DNA from: Lepus europaeus
Taxonomy: Eukaryota > Chordata > Mammalia > Lagomorpha > Leporidae
Assembly: GCF_033115175.1 (NCBI RefSeq)
Contig: NC_084827.1
Span: 177,445,401 to 177,509,400 of the forward strand
DNA: 64,000 nt
Direction: 5' to 3'
The notes under the pieces were generated by a model that worked only from the letters and a program-made list of their open reading frames with translations, ran no database searches and was not told where the DNA came from. Made by a program: the position numbers and the translations under genes. Below are positions 10,640-21,255 of the stretch, piece by piece. Every line of letters starts with the position of its first letter. Position 1 is the stretch's first letter.

Positions 10640-10790
10640 GGAGGGAGCACACGCAATGGTCTGAGGTTGCATGTGGAATCTCAGCTCTGCTATGGACTTG
10701 CAGGCAGATTACATGGCCTCTCTGTCTCAGTTTTCCTGCCAGTAAAATGGACAAGACCATGGGCCCAATCGTGCGAGTGAGGCGGTGAGC
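10640..10790 (+). mobile_element. MIR element
   Basis: Sense MIR core recognisable from TCTCAGCTCTGCTATGGACT followed by CTCTGTCTCAGTTTTCCTGC and AGTAAAATGGACAAG. This is the usual order of the mammal-wide tRNA-derived SINE. Confidence 0.7.
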
Positions 10791-11868
10791 TGTACTTAAT
10801 GGCTGCACGTGGATAGCAGCTGCTGTTACCACTCAGCAGGTTTGCATGGAGTACTTCTAGGAACCTCACACTGATCCCCAAATTCGTACCTGGAAGTCCT
10901 AACTCCCCATGTGAACGTCTTCAGATAACTAAGGGTACACGAGGTCCTGGGGTGGGTTCCGGCCGATACGGCTGATGAGCTTCTAAGCAGAGGATACTCC
11001 GGGGAAGGTGGCCGCACACACGGCAGGAACAGACCTGCGCCAGCTCGTGTCCACGGCAGCACCTTGACCTGGGGCTGGAGGCTGCGCCGTCAGTGGTGTT
11101 TGGTTGCAGCAGCCCGAGCTGAGGCTGTAAGTGGGTGCCCATACAAGGTGAGGTGGGCCAACTGCCGAATGAGAGCAGGCTGGGTTCTCACTGGGGTGAT
11201 GAGTGAGTGGGGACACCCGGCTAAGGGAGGTGCACACCACGCACGGGGCCCTCAAACAGTTCACAGAAAGCACGCGTGATGAAAAACTGCAAAACTTTTG
11301 GCACCCAGATGAGTTTATCTTTGAATACAATTCTTTCCTCCTTGTCTAGGGCAAGTCAGGAGAAGAAAACGCTTTTGTGCAGGCTGGGGGCGGGGTGTGG
11401 GATGAGCGGGGGCTGCTGGCTGCTCTTGCAGGCTCGAAGGTGGGGACAGGCCAGGGAAGAAGGGGCTGGCATCGGGGCTGGGGAGCAGGTGGGAGGGAAG
11501 GCCTGGCAGAGCCGTTGTCCCACTGTCTCCCGATGTGGGATGTGGTAGGGAGAACCTGGGCTTCCTAAGCCCCAGGGCAGCCACGAAGGTGGAGGGGGAG
11601 AGGGAGGGGAGGAGAGGAGGAGGAGGGAAGCCCTCGAGGGCGAGCCGAGTCTGCTGGGAGCCAACAGGGAGGGCTCTGGCACGTAGGTTAGGAGCGGTGC
11701 CGGCAGGGAGGCGAAGAGGAAGAGACTGAAACTGGGAAGGGGTGCACGCGTAGTCACACGGAAGAGGGCCTGTTGGCAGGAAACGCGTTTGGGAAGTGAG
11801 CTAACGGCCCTGCCAAGGGAGCTGTCGTGATTCACGCTCGGGAAGTGCTGGAGGCCAGAACGGAGGCT

Positions 11869-11884
11869 GGGGGGGGGGGGGGGG
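11869..11884. repeat. Homopolymer G16
   Basis: Uninterrupted run of 16 G. Confidence 0.9.
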
Positions 11885-12045
11885 TGACCTGCTGCCTCTG
11901 CTCAGCGGCTGGCTCGGTTGCTATGGCAATGAGGTGGGATGCGGGGCGGGGCAGGGTCGTCCCGGGTGTGCCTTGGGATCCACACATTCTCTTAAAAATT
12001 CAAGTCATCCTGTAAATGCCAGAGGGCAGCTCATTCTTTCTCAAA

Positions 12046-12334
12046 AAATTTTGAAAACATGTATTTCTTCCTTTGCAAAGCAGAGTGCTAGAGCGGTCTT
12101 CCGTCCACTGGTTCACCCCCAGAATGCCCACACCTCCAGGCACTGGGCCAGGCTGGTCTCCCATCCTGGTCTCCCACGTGGGTGACGGGAACCCAAGTAT
12201 TTGGGCCATCACCCAGTGCCTTCCCGTAGCATTAGCAGAAAGCTGGCTCACAAGCACAGGGCAGCTGGGACTTGAGCCCTGCACTCTGATACAGGATGCA
12301 AGGGCTTACCCTGCTGGGCCACAACACCTGCCCC
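12046..12334 (-). mobile_element. Old CSINE
   Basis: Diverged antisense copy: GGTCTTCCGTCCACTGGTTC, CCCACGTGGGTGACGGGAAC, and a head ending CCACAACACCTGCCC. The tail and GA block are degraded. It lies directly before another antisense CSINE. Confidence 0.8.
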
Positions 12335-12335
12335 T

Positions 12336-12678
12336 CCTTTTTTATTGTTAAAGATTCATTTATTTATTTGAAAGGCAGAGTTACAGAGAGGCAGAAAGAG
12401 AGAAAAAGAGAGAGAGAGAAGTCTTTCATCCTCTGGTTCACTCCCCAAATGGTTGCAACAGTGGAGCTGAGCTGATCCAAAGCCAGGAGCCAGGAGCTTC
12501 CTCCAGGCCTCCCACGTAGGTGCAGGGGCCCAAGCACTTGGGCCATCTTCTACTGCTTTCCCAGACCATAGCAGAGAACTGGATCGGAAGTGGAGCAGCC
12601 AGGTCTCAAACTGGCACCCATACGGGATGCCGGCATGCAGGCAGTGGCTTTACCTACTATACCACAGCACCTGCCCCT
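12336..12678 (-). mobile_element. CSINE
   Basis: Antisense copy with AAAGATTCATTTATTTATTTG tail and A/G-rich block, complete through to the head (CACAGCACCTGCCCC). With the older copy at 12046 it forms a head-to-tail pair in the same orientation. Confidence 0.93.
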
Positions 12679-13041
12679 GCCCCTCTGTTTATCTTTAAAA
12701 AAAATTATTTACGGGGCCAGAAAAAAAAAGAGTAAAGAAACAAAAGGGAGTCTCTTAATGTGCAGTGGGGGAGGAGTCTCGGGGCTCAGCCGGCCCTCTT
12801 CAGCGGGACTGGCACGCACAGGCCGTGGGAGAGCTGGCTTTTAATGATTTCATGGGTATGACTACCAAAGTGGCAAAGGAAAGCCAGAGCAGTGGGGGGA
12901 GAAGACCCCTGCTCACAGACAGACCACCTAAGCAGCGAGCTGTCCCGGGAGAGTTCCCTGCAGTTGGAGTCCTGCTTTCCTGAATCCCCCCCCCTCACAT
13001 GACATCGATTCTCAATTATTTTCCTGTGACCTTAACAATCT

Positions 13042-13402
13042 TTTTTTCCTTTTCTTTTTTTTTTTTCTTTTTTGACAGGCAGGGTGGACAGTGAGAGAGA
13101 GAGAGACAGAGAGAAAGGTCTTCCTTTTGCCATTGGTTCACCCTCCAGTGGCTGCCACGGCTGGTGCACTGTGGCCGGCGCATTGCGCTGATCTGAAACC
13201 AGGAGCCAGGTGCTTCTTCTGGTCTCCCATGGGGTGCAGGGCCCAAGCACTTGGGCCATCCTCCACTGCACTCCCTGGCCACAGCAGAGAGCTGGCCTGG
13301 AAGAGGGGCAACCGGGACAGAATCCGGTGCCCCAACCGAGACTAGAACCCGGTGTGCCGGTGCTGCAGGCGGATTAGCCTATTGAGCCACGGCGCCGCCT
13401 GG
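13042..13402 (-). mobile_element. CSINE (CACCCTCCA subfamily) with 12-bp TSD
   Basis: Antisense full-length copy of the subfamily seen at 2774 and 24757. It is flanked by an exact duplication CCTTAACAATCT at 13030-13041 and 13403-13414. The T/C-rich end at 13042-13073 is the complement of its poly-A tail. Confidence 0.96.
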
Positions 13403-13414
13403 CCTTAACAATCT

Positions 13415-16025
13415 GGACCGAAGACGTGAGTTGATTTTGTGTGGCCGTGGCTCTGTTTTCTCCAGCTCTTCCCACATCCACCCAGATTGTCTCAGCTCAA
13501 GCCCATTTGATTCTCTGGAATCTTCTGTACAAGGGCAGAGCTGCTCAGAAGTCTCTGAGCAGGGGGATGAACTGCAGGGGTCCTCGCCCCAGGGGACGTC
13601 CACTCCACTCCTATTGGCTGCATTTCTGGGGCAGAGACTAGACCTTGGCTCAGGTGTGCAGGCCACAGATCAAGGCTCCCCCTGGTGGCCAAGACTCACA
13701 CGGCTGTGCTGTGATCCAAAAAGTTTTGATTGAGTCAGGTTCTCTTCTACACCTGCGTTTTGAAACTGTGGCAAAGGGCACTGGAGCTGGCTGCCTGCAG
13801 GAGCCCAACCCAGAGCGCCAAGGCTGTGCGCGGTGGGCACTGGTCCGGAAGAGCATCCAGGAGGCCCCCTTACAGACACCCACACAGGATGTGAGACAGA
13901 GACCCCAACCTCGCCCCCTTATGTGGAATTCAGGGTCTGGCTTGCAGCTCCTAAATACTGGGTGGAAGAGGGTGGTGGGCAGTGCTGAGAGCGGGGACCG
14001 CACTTCTCAGTCTTCAGGCCGTTCCGTGCCCAGGTAGCCTTGGGCTCCAGGGCCTGTGGGACGCAGAGGATGTTGGCAGCCAACTCTGTAAACCTCACCA
14101 AACCTGTGTCTGCAGCGTGCCTGGTAGATCCGGAAAGGCCAGCTCCTAAGATACCAGTTGCAGAGATGGAGCTGGAAACAGAGGGAAGACAGCAGGTGGA
14201 GCAGGTGTCGGGAGGGGAGAGGGAGAAGGGGGCCTGTCGGGGACAATCAGGGCTCTGATCCCCCAGGTTTGCAGGTGCCAGCTCTGCCCTCCACGTGTCT
14301 GCTGTCACCCTGGTCAGGGGCTGGGACACAGGTCTCATGTCCCTGGCCTTTGGCGTGGGTGGGGCTGCCAGGGCAGTGTAACTCCTCAGCACAGAGAGCC
14401 CAGCTCCTTCCTGACGCAAACTGAGCAAGGTGCCAGCTCCTGTCTCGGTTGGCCTTCCCGGTGGTCTCCGCAAAGGCAGGAGGCAGGATCCCAGGGGGCT
14501 GCCCCTGTTGCCATGGTCCCCTGACGCTTGACCCTGGGAGGGGTCACTTTTCCCCCTTCTCCAGCCCAAGATGTCTTTTCATCAGGTCTGGGGGTGCGCC
14601 AGGTTCACCCCGATCACAGCAGCCCACATGCAGCTCTGCAAGCTCACAGAGCAGAGTTTGCTCCTTTACGGGGGATGGGGTGTTGCGCCTAGGGACGCAT
14701 CCTGAGAAGGGCGTCGCTGGGCGATGCACCCCCGTGGGAGCACCCCACGGTGCAGGTGCACAAACCCAAGCACGGCTGGACGACTTGAGGCGCCTGTGTA
14801 ACAGCCTGTTGTGCCAGGGGGCCTGAAGCAGGCAGCACAAGATTACATCAAACATGACCTAGTCCAGACTTGTGGCTGCTGGTGCAACCTGCTACGTTGT
14901 TTCATAGTCCGTTTGTAATAACTAGAAGGAGTTCACTCTTGTTCACTGGTGACACAGTCAGTCGTGGTCATTACTGAGCCCCACAATTGCACGGGATCTA
15001 CTTTTTATGTGGCTGCCACCCACGGCACGTAAACTCAGGCAATGCATCGTGTGACAATGACACAACAGCTCCTTATAATCTCTCAGGGACCACGCTCGTG
15101 TCTGTGGTCTGTCGCTGGCACGACCATGACCCGACTGGGGATTCCAGGAGCAATGAGAAGTCATGAGTGACCCAGCCCCTCCTCCAGGAAGCCCTCCGCA
15201 TCGCTGTGCCGGCAACACTGAGTGGCGCTGCTGAGAGAGGCACCCGACTACGAGGATTTTCCCAGGGGTGCGGAACCTGCCCACATCCGCCCCTCGCCGG
15301 AGCTCTCCATCCCTCGGTGAAAATGGAGCTGCTCCTGCCAAACACCGCTGCGTTGACCCAACCGCTGGGCTGGGTGTCACAGCAGCTTTGAGGGTTTGCT
15401 GCCTGCAGTGCCCAGGCTAGTGCCGCAGCCGAAGCGGATATCGGGGCAATTCGGAACGGAGTGCAGCATCTGTGAGTGCCCCCCAAGAACCTGGCTTGGG
15501 CCTGGGGTGCTGCCACCAAGGAGCGCCTGGGGGCACGGGGAAGTAGAGGCTCAGGAGCACCTGCAGAGGGTGAGGAACAAGGCTGAGGGGAGGCCGCCAA
15601 CAGCCCTGGGTACCCAGGGAGGAGGAGGGAGGAGCTCCCTGGAGGTGGCCCCGAGGGTCCACTCGCGAGGAGCTGTTGGAACTGGGGTCGGAACGCGAGC
15701 TCCCGGCAGAAGAGGAGGCGAAGGAGAACAGGGGAGGAAGAGAATCCATAGGAATGGGCCCGGCAGACCCCAACCAGCATCTTACAAAGTTTGGAAACAT
15801 GGACCCCAACCCCGAAGGGCTTTCAACATTGAAACAGAAGAGAGAAGCAAGCCAGCCTGGGGGTATTTCTGATGAGAGACGTCTCCCCGGGCAGGCCCTA
15901 GGAGGCATTGTCACACAGGAGATGGCCGCCTCTGAACACCTTCCAGGGCCCAAGGTGCGGAGCTGGCAGTCTGTGATGGCCCTGGCTCCAGCAGCCTGGA
16001 TGCTGTCTGCCTAAGACGTTCAAGG
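13415..16025. other. Intergenic DNA without recognised repeats
   Basis: A 2.6-kb CSINE-free stretch of mixed composition. 14830-15060 is relatively AT-rich and 15160-15720 is GC/CpG-rich. No coding exon, RNA gene or named repeat is recognised on either strand. Confidence 0.45.
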
Positions 16026-16310
16026 GTGGGCATTGTGGTGCAGCTGGCGCGGTTGCCGCTTGGGACAACCCAGCTCCCCCGCTTCCCATCCTGCTCCCTG
16101 CTAATGCACCCTGGGAGGCAGCTCAGGGACCTGGGCCCCTGCCACCCATGTGGGAGACCCAGATAGAGTTCCGGGCTCCTGGCTTCAACCTGGCCCAGCC
16201 CGGGCCGATCTTGGGCATTTGGAAAGTGAATCAGTGGATGCAAGTTCTCGCGCTCTCTTTCTGCTGCTGCTCAGCCTTGCAAATAAATAACCATTTTAAA
16301 AATATTTCAA
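16026..16310 (+). mobile_element. Old CSINE
   Basis: Diverged sense copy: GGGCATTGTGGTGCAG head, CCATGTGGGAGACCCAGATA body and CAAATAAATAA tail. Part of the head is lost, so the B-box region is poor. Confidence 0.8.
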
Positions 16311-18284
16311 AAAAATTAAAAAAACAATTATTTAAAGATAGATAAAAGCTTATAGAATAAGCATATAAAGAAAAGATTTTTATACAGTGGTACAATGTGT
16401 TTATGCTAAGTGATATTACAAGAGTCCAAAAGATCAAAACATTTGAAGTTGGTAAAAAATCACAGTAAGCAAAAGTTAATTTATTATCGACAAAAGAAAA
16501 TCTTTTTACTAATTTCCGTGTAGCCCAAGGGTCCTGTGCTGATGACGCCTGCCGCAGTGGGCAGGAATGTCCTTGGTCACCCACCCACCGACTCACACAG
16601 GGCAGACTCCAGTCCTGTGAGCTCCCTCCAGGTCAGTAGCTGGTCCAGGTGCACCACATTCTAGCTCTTGTGCCGTGGTGTTCCACACGTGCTTGCCGTG
16701 GCGTTAAGTGGCCTGCTGTGCTTAGTACGGTAACTCTGTGCAGGTTTGTATCCTGGGAGCAATGGGCTGGCCCGTGGAGCCCAGGTGTGTGGCGGCTGTG
16801 CCATCTGGGTTTGTGCAATGTACTCTGTGACATTTGCACAATGACAGAATCACCTAAAGACGCGTTTCTCAGGATACGTCCCTGCCTAGTGACCAATGAC
16901 CCCGTCCCCATGTCATAGAGATGTATGTCGACATTATGTATAGGCAGATGCATAAGATACACCTGCACAGGAAGACAACGAACGGATGATAGATAAGGGT
17001 GCATGACGACATTACGTATAGGTAGACGCACAAGATATGGCTATATGGGAATGCAGTAGATAAACAGGCGATGGCCAGATCGGGGTGGACTTTCAGGAGT
17101 GGCTCATGCAACTGTAGGCTGACGAATCCATGATGTTCGGGGAGGGAGGCTGTCGACATCGGCTGATTCCCTCTTTGGCAGGGCCAGGCTTTCTCCATCC
17201 GGGCCTTCAGCGAGTTGGGCGTGGCCACCCACACAGAGTCCTCCGATTGCAGTGTTCATCTTGTTTTCAGAATAGCTTCACAGAGATAGCGTGGGTAGGG
17301 TGGGACCCCTCGGCTGTGGCTGACACAGCTCCCTCTGCTTGGGTGACGACCGTGCTCACCACCCCTGCTGATGGTTATCTCCTTGCCCAGGCTGCAGACC
17401 CTGGAGTGGGCTGGGGGGTACAGCACAGGCCCCCAGGGAACCCGAGACGGGTGGAAAAGAAGATTAATCCTGAGACGTCTTGTTCGGGTGTGGTGGCCTG
17501 GCCTCTGCCCCCTCCTGTTCAGTCGCTACAGCCTGGACTTCACGGATCCTTCCTGGTTCAGCCCCTTTCTCAGACCCTGGAGCCGGTTCTGTTTCTTGCC
17601 CGTGGAGGAAGGAGCCCCGGGGGAGTGGCTTCGCGGGGTCCCCACTGCCCCTCCCGCTCAGCCTGCCCAGCTCCTGCTCTGGGGGCCAAATGAGGAGTGC
17701 CAGCCGGTGCCCTGCTGACCTCTGACCTGCCTGCGTGAGGGTCAGAAGCAGAAGCCCCGTTATGCCTTGGTGCCTGCCATGGAGCGTGTTCCTTCAACGC
17801 TGATGTCTGTGCCTTCTTCCCTGAGCTTCCGGGGTGGCCCAGCTCCCATGACCGGATGCTTGCCAGACCACCCTGGCGCTGCCCACTGTCCTGCCCTCCC
17901 AGAATTTTTCCAAGTCCTCCACCAGTGCCTGCGACTGGCCAGGGCTGGCAGTACCATTGGGTGAGGGCCCCAACCTCGACCTGGACCCTTGTGAGTCCTG
18001 ACCCCACTGCTGTCCCTCAGCTGCTTTCCAAACTGCCCAACATGCGAGGTTGACCAGATGCTCCAAGGAGCACATCTAATGCCCATGGGATTATCCAGGG
18101 GTGTCACTGCTGAGTGTGGCTCCTGGGAACATGGCCCACACACTCATCATCCTCTCCTACCTCCCACCTCTGTGGTGATGTCGGGTCTTCCAGGGTGGTC
18201 CTGAATCATGCCGGGTGCTGGATGGTCATCCCGGAAGAGCAGGGGAGCCCTTGTGTGTAGCAGCAGAACTGTGGCCATCACTAG
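16311..18284. other. Intergenic DNA with an AT-rich start
   Basis: 16311-16500 is AT-rich and unassigned. 16931-17040 holds two diverged copies of a block containing ACATTAYGTATAGG about 78 bp apart. The remainder to 18284 is GC-rich and unassigned. Confidence 0.45.
16927..17040. repeat. Diverged tandem duplication, about 78-bp period
   Basis: The blocks starting ACATTATGTATAGGCAGATG (16931) and ACATTACGTATAGGTAGACG (17009) match over roughly 30 bp. The intervening sequence is not conserved between copies. Confidence 0.65.
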
Positions 18285-18537
18285 GGGCTCAGAGAGAGAG
18301 AGAGAGAATGTGAGAATGCTCCCATCTGCTGGTTCACTCCCCAAATGCCCACAACAGCAGAGCCTGGGCCAGGTCAAAGCCGGGAGCTGAGGAGTCAATC
18401 CAGGGATCCCACGTGGGTGTTATGGACCCAGCTAACTGCACCCTCACTGCTGCCTTAGGGTGCAGGAAGCCAGAATCAAACCCAGGCTCTCCGACACAGC
18501 ATGTGGGCGTCCCTATCTGTGTCCTCACTGCTGGGCT
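18285..18537 (-). mobile_element. Old CSINE
   Basis: Diverged antisense copy recognisable from CCATCTGCTGGTTCACTCCC and the later GATCCCACGTGGGTG block. The head end near 18500 is heavily mutated. It is the last recognised CSINE before the INPP5D promoter. Confidence 0.7.
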
Positions 18538-20880
18538 GAATGCCCTCTCTGGGAACAATACCTTTATCGTGCCAAAAAAAGGACTTATCGCCCACATTTT
18601 GTTCCTACTCTGGGTAACACACACTTCATGGCCCTCAGAGAAGCAAAGGAATGACCTGGAACGAGTCACTAGAGGGCAAGCTCCCAGCAGCACTGTTGTG
18701 AGGAGCGGGGCAACAGCACCGGGAGATGCAGCGGTGCCACCGTGCTGTCTCCATCTGGACAGAGTCCGAAGAGCCAAGAGCCATCATGAGTTGTACCTGC
18801 ATCTCTGGGGGCAGACACAAAGCCAGCCAGGAGTGGGGCGTCGCACGGAAAAACATCAGAGCCTGTGGTTCCTGGACCCAGAGGGACCGAGAGACAGGGC
18901 GCTCCTGACAACAGGACGGTCAGCGTGTGTACCTCGCCTCCCCCCTGGCCACGACTGCAAATCTGTGCCACAAATCCCTGCACCGCACGTGGGTCTGTGG
19001 ATTTGGTGGTGTACGTGTTGCGTGCACTGTGTAGACAGACAGGGGCCCGGCTGAAACGCTTCACCCAGGCCGCACCCCCCAGAGGGGAGGCCCTGATCTG
19101 GATGCCAGGGTATCCCGAACGTGAGCGGCGAGGGGGGGGGGGCGAGGACGTCACTGCGAGAGGAGCTCGGGCAGCTGGCTGGGGAAGGAAGTGAAGATGG
19201 GATGGGCCTGGAAAAGCAGCGATGTGCGCACGTGTGTCACGCGTGTGTCATGTGTGTCAGTGTGTGCTGTGTGTGTGTCATGTATGAATGTTACCAGACA
19301 AGATAATCGGGCCCTGGCTGCTTGCTGCTGGAGAGCTAATGCGCCAGAGACGAGAGTTGGTGAGAGGAAAGGAGAGATCTGTGGATCCAAGACATGCCCT
19401 CCCCTGCCCCCAACAAGCCAGCAAAAAAGGTTTTCAAAGGGAAGGGGTCGCTGCAGGCGGAGGTTAGAAAAGAGAAGCCAGTGAGTCCAGGATGCGCAGG
19501 CAGGTTTTCAGGTTCGTTCCGGTGCTGGCCCCAGCAGGTGGAAGCTTCTGGATCACAGAGCTCAGCTGTCGGCAGTTGATGGTGTGAGGTCGGCCCTTCC
19601 GGTCCCCTCCTCTCAGCAGGCTCTGGGGATGCCTGCGGAGACCCTGGCTCTCATGGGTACTTCAGACGCCAGCAGCAACATGGAAAGGGAGGCAGAGCGT
19701 CTCCATTACGGCTTGCGGGGACCTGGGAAAGACCGGAAGCTTTGAGGTTGAGGGCGAGAAGTTCAGCAGGGAAATGAGGTGCGGGAAGGGGCGCAACAGA
19801 GCCTGGAGTGAGCAGAGATCTCTCGGGGCTGGGGCAGGGTGGTCTCCACGCCGGGGCCGTGGCAGAGCTGGCGCCCTTGGGGCCACGCTGGGCTTTGGGA
19901 AGGCCAACTCTCAGCACCACCGTGTCCCCACACCTGGCTCAGGCTCACCTGTCATGTGTGCTGCTGGGGTGGGGGGCTACTGGGGGCTCCTGTTCTGGAA
20001 CACTCACCTGTCCAGCCCCTGCACACACGTGAGTGTCTTCGGGAGCTACGTCCCTCAAATGAGGGAAGGGGGGCCCAGGCTGGGAGATAGAAGAAGCTTG
20101 ACCAAGCTCCCACAGCTCCAAAGCGGAGGTGCTGCCTGGCGTGGGGGTGGGGCGGGGTCTGGATGTGCAGTTAGAGGCCACACCTGCTCAGGAGGTTGGC
20201 TCTTGCCTCTCTCCTCCCAGCTGCTTGACCACAGGACTAAGGGCACCCAACCCTGGGGCCCCAGGGACAGGTGTCCACCCCAGACCCACCCCCCATTCCC
20301 CGGAAATCTTCTGCCCTCGGACAGCAGCTCCCGTCTAAGCAGTGGGCTGCATGGCCGGGCCCACTACTCTCACTCTGCCATGGGGCAGGGCTCGGGAACA
20401 AAGGTCATCTTGGCCCAGCTGGCTCTGGCCGGGGCAGTGGGTCTCCACGCCCAGCCTGGTCTCCAGCATCGGAGGGAAGCCCAGCAGTCCATGGTTCCTG
20501 TCCCCAGCTTGCCTGGCTCCCTGTGTGCCCTCCAGCCTGGCAGAGCTGCCCGTGGGGGAGTGGGTTGCCTGGGTCCCTTGCACCCACAGCAATGCCACCT
20601 GGGCCCTCCGAGTCTGCAGGTGGTGGGGCCGAGGCTGCCCAGCATCCAGGCTGCACTGAGGTGGGGGCAGGGTTCCACCAGCCCTCTGCCCTGAGGAGCT
20701 CTGCCCTTGGTTATGCTGGGGGACGTGGGCCGCTTAAAAAACCCCCGAGGAAAGCAGAGGTCAGCCACGGCCATGCTGTGGCCTTCCCACACCTGCTGGG
20801 CCCCTTCTCCAGAAGTGAGCCCCTGTCTCCTGCCCCCTACGGAGCTGGAGGGGCCGGAGAGTGAGGGGAGGGGCTGCACG
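18538..20880. other. Repeat-poor flank upstream of the INPP5D promoter
   Basis: No CSINE or L1 is recognised. The segment includes a TG-rich microsatellite (19217-19285) and a G9 plus G2 cluster near 19132. It is GC-rich throughout, and regulatory content is possible but not demonstrable by eye. Confidence 0.5.
19217..19285. repeat. Interrupted (TG)n microsatellite
   Basis: Alternating purine-pyrimidine sequence with GTGCGCACGTGTGTCACGCG and later GTGTGTGTGTCATG. It includes the self-complementary GTGCGCAC and CACGCGTG. Confidence 0.75.
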
Positions 20881-20937
20881 CCGTGGCCGGGGCGGGCAGG
20901 TGCAGCGGGGGCTTGCTCGCTCTGGGTGTTCTGTCAT

Positions 20938-20945
20938 GAGGAAGT
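20938..20945 (+). promoter_or_regulatory. INPP5D: PU.1/ETS-type site GAGGAAGT
   Basis: GAGGAAGT is the classical PU.1-preferred core. It is the first of three GGAA sites before exon 1. Confidence 0.5.
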
Positions 20946-20959
20946 TCTCTGAAGCTCAG

Positions 20960-20969
20960 TTTCCTTTCC
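20960..20969 (-). promoter_or_regulatory. INPP5D: ETS-IRF composite element (EICE-like)
   Basis: TTTCCTTTCC reads GGAAAGGAAA on the minus strand, which fits the EICE consensus GGAANNGAAA exactly. EICEs are bound jointly by PU.1 or SpiB with IRF4 or IRF8 in B cells and myeloid cells. Function here is inferred. Confidence 0.5.
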
Positions 20970-20985
20970 CTCGCTGAGCGCCTGA

Positions 20986-20996
20986 AACAGGAAGTC
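20986..20996 (+). promoter_or_regulatory. INPP5D: ETS-type site AACAGGAAGTC
   Basis: The ACAGGAAGT core matches the general ETS consensus. It is preceded by GAAA (20984-20987), giving a second GAAA/GGAA juxtaposition. It lies about 117 bp before the start codon, so it may be at or downstream of the transcription start. Confidence 0.5.
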
Positions 20997-21112
20997 AGTC
21001 AGTTAAGCTGTGGCAGCAGCAGCGGCAGCAGCCGCCGCCAAGGCGACCGAGAGGGGACGGGCGGCAGGTCCCTGGGGTGGCGGCCGGCTGGCCGGGGAGG
21101 CCCTCGGCCACC
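20997..21112 (+). other. INPP5D: INPP5D 5' UTR (approximate)
   Basis: GC-rich leader between the last ETS site and the start codon, with GGCAGCAGCAGCGGCAGCAG near 21012 and GGCGGCCGGCTGGCCGG near 21079. No ATG occurs in this part. The left boundary is a guess because the transcription start is not known. Confidence 0.5.
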
Positions 21113-21116
21113 ATGG
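21107..21116 (+). promoter_or_regulatory. INPP5D: Optimal Kozak context of INPP5D
   Basis: GCCACCATGG is a perfect Kozak match (A at -3, G at +4). With conservation of the downstream peptide, it fixes the start codon at 21113. Confidence 0.92.
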
Positions 21117-21246
21117 TGCCCTGCTGGAACCACGGCAACATCACGCGCTCCAAGGCGGAGGAGCTGCTCTCCAGGACCGGCAAGGACGGGAGCTTCCTCG
21201 TGCGCGCCAGCGAGTCCATCTCCAGGGCGTATGCGCTCTGTGTGCT
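21113..21246 (+). CDS. INPP5D: INPP5D (SHIP1) coding exon 1, N-terminal half of SH2 domain
   Basis: Encodes residues 1-44 plus two bases of codon 45 of the SH2-containing inositol 5-phosphatase 1, which removes the 5-phosphate of PI(3,4,5)P3 at the plasma membrane and restrains signalling in blood cells. The peptide begins MVPCWNHGNITRSKAEELLS and has the SH2 landmarks: Trp5 at the domain start, the alpha-A Arg12, and the FLVR motif (residues 28-31, Arg31) that binds phosphotyrosine. It matches mammalian SHIP1 essentially residue for residue as I recall it. The start has an optimal Kozak context. The exon ends CT before gtgagt, a phase 2 junction that completes Leu45 with the first G of exon 2. 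Only the N-terminus of the roughly 1190-residue protein is in this window. The paralogue INPPL1 (SHIP2) has a different N-terminal extension, so I exclude it. Confidence 0.97.
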
Positions 21247-21255
21247 GTGAGTACC
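21247..21255 (+). other. INPP5D: Splice donor of intron 1
   Basis: The GTGAGTACC donor is a strong 5' splice site, although the exon ends in CT rather than the consensus AG. Confidence 0.93.

Larger units (their letters stand above)
10133..12045. other. Intergenic DNA
   Basis: Holds an 18-bp tandem duplication (10181-10216), a MIR (10640-10790), a G11 run near 10307 and a G16 run at 11869-11884. A purine-rich block lies around 11590-11640. Otherwise unassigned. Confidence 0.5.
20885..21000 (+). promoter_or_regulatory. INPP5D: INPP5D proximal promoter (TATA-less)
   Basis: Seen: a GC box GGGGCGGG (20889-20896), an E-box CAGGTG (20897-20902) and three GGAA-core ETS-type sites within 60 bp. No TATA box lies at a usual distance. 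The position just upstream of exon 1 and the haematopoietic motif content are the basis for the call. INPP5D is known to be expressed mainly in blood cells, and PU.1/ETS and IRF factors are plausible regulators. The start site cannot be read from sequence and may lie anywhere around 20930-21000, so some motifs could be in the 5' UTR. Confidence 0.6.
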
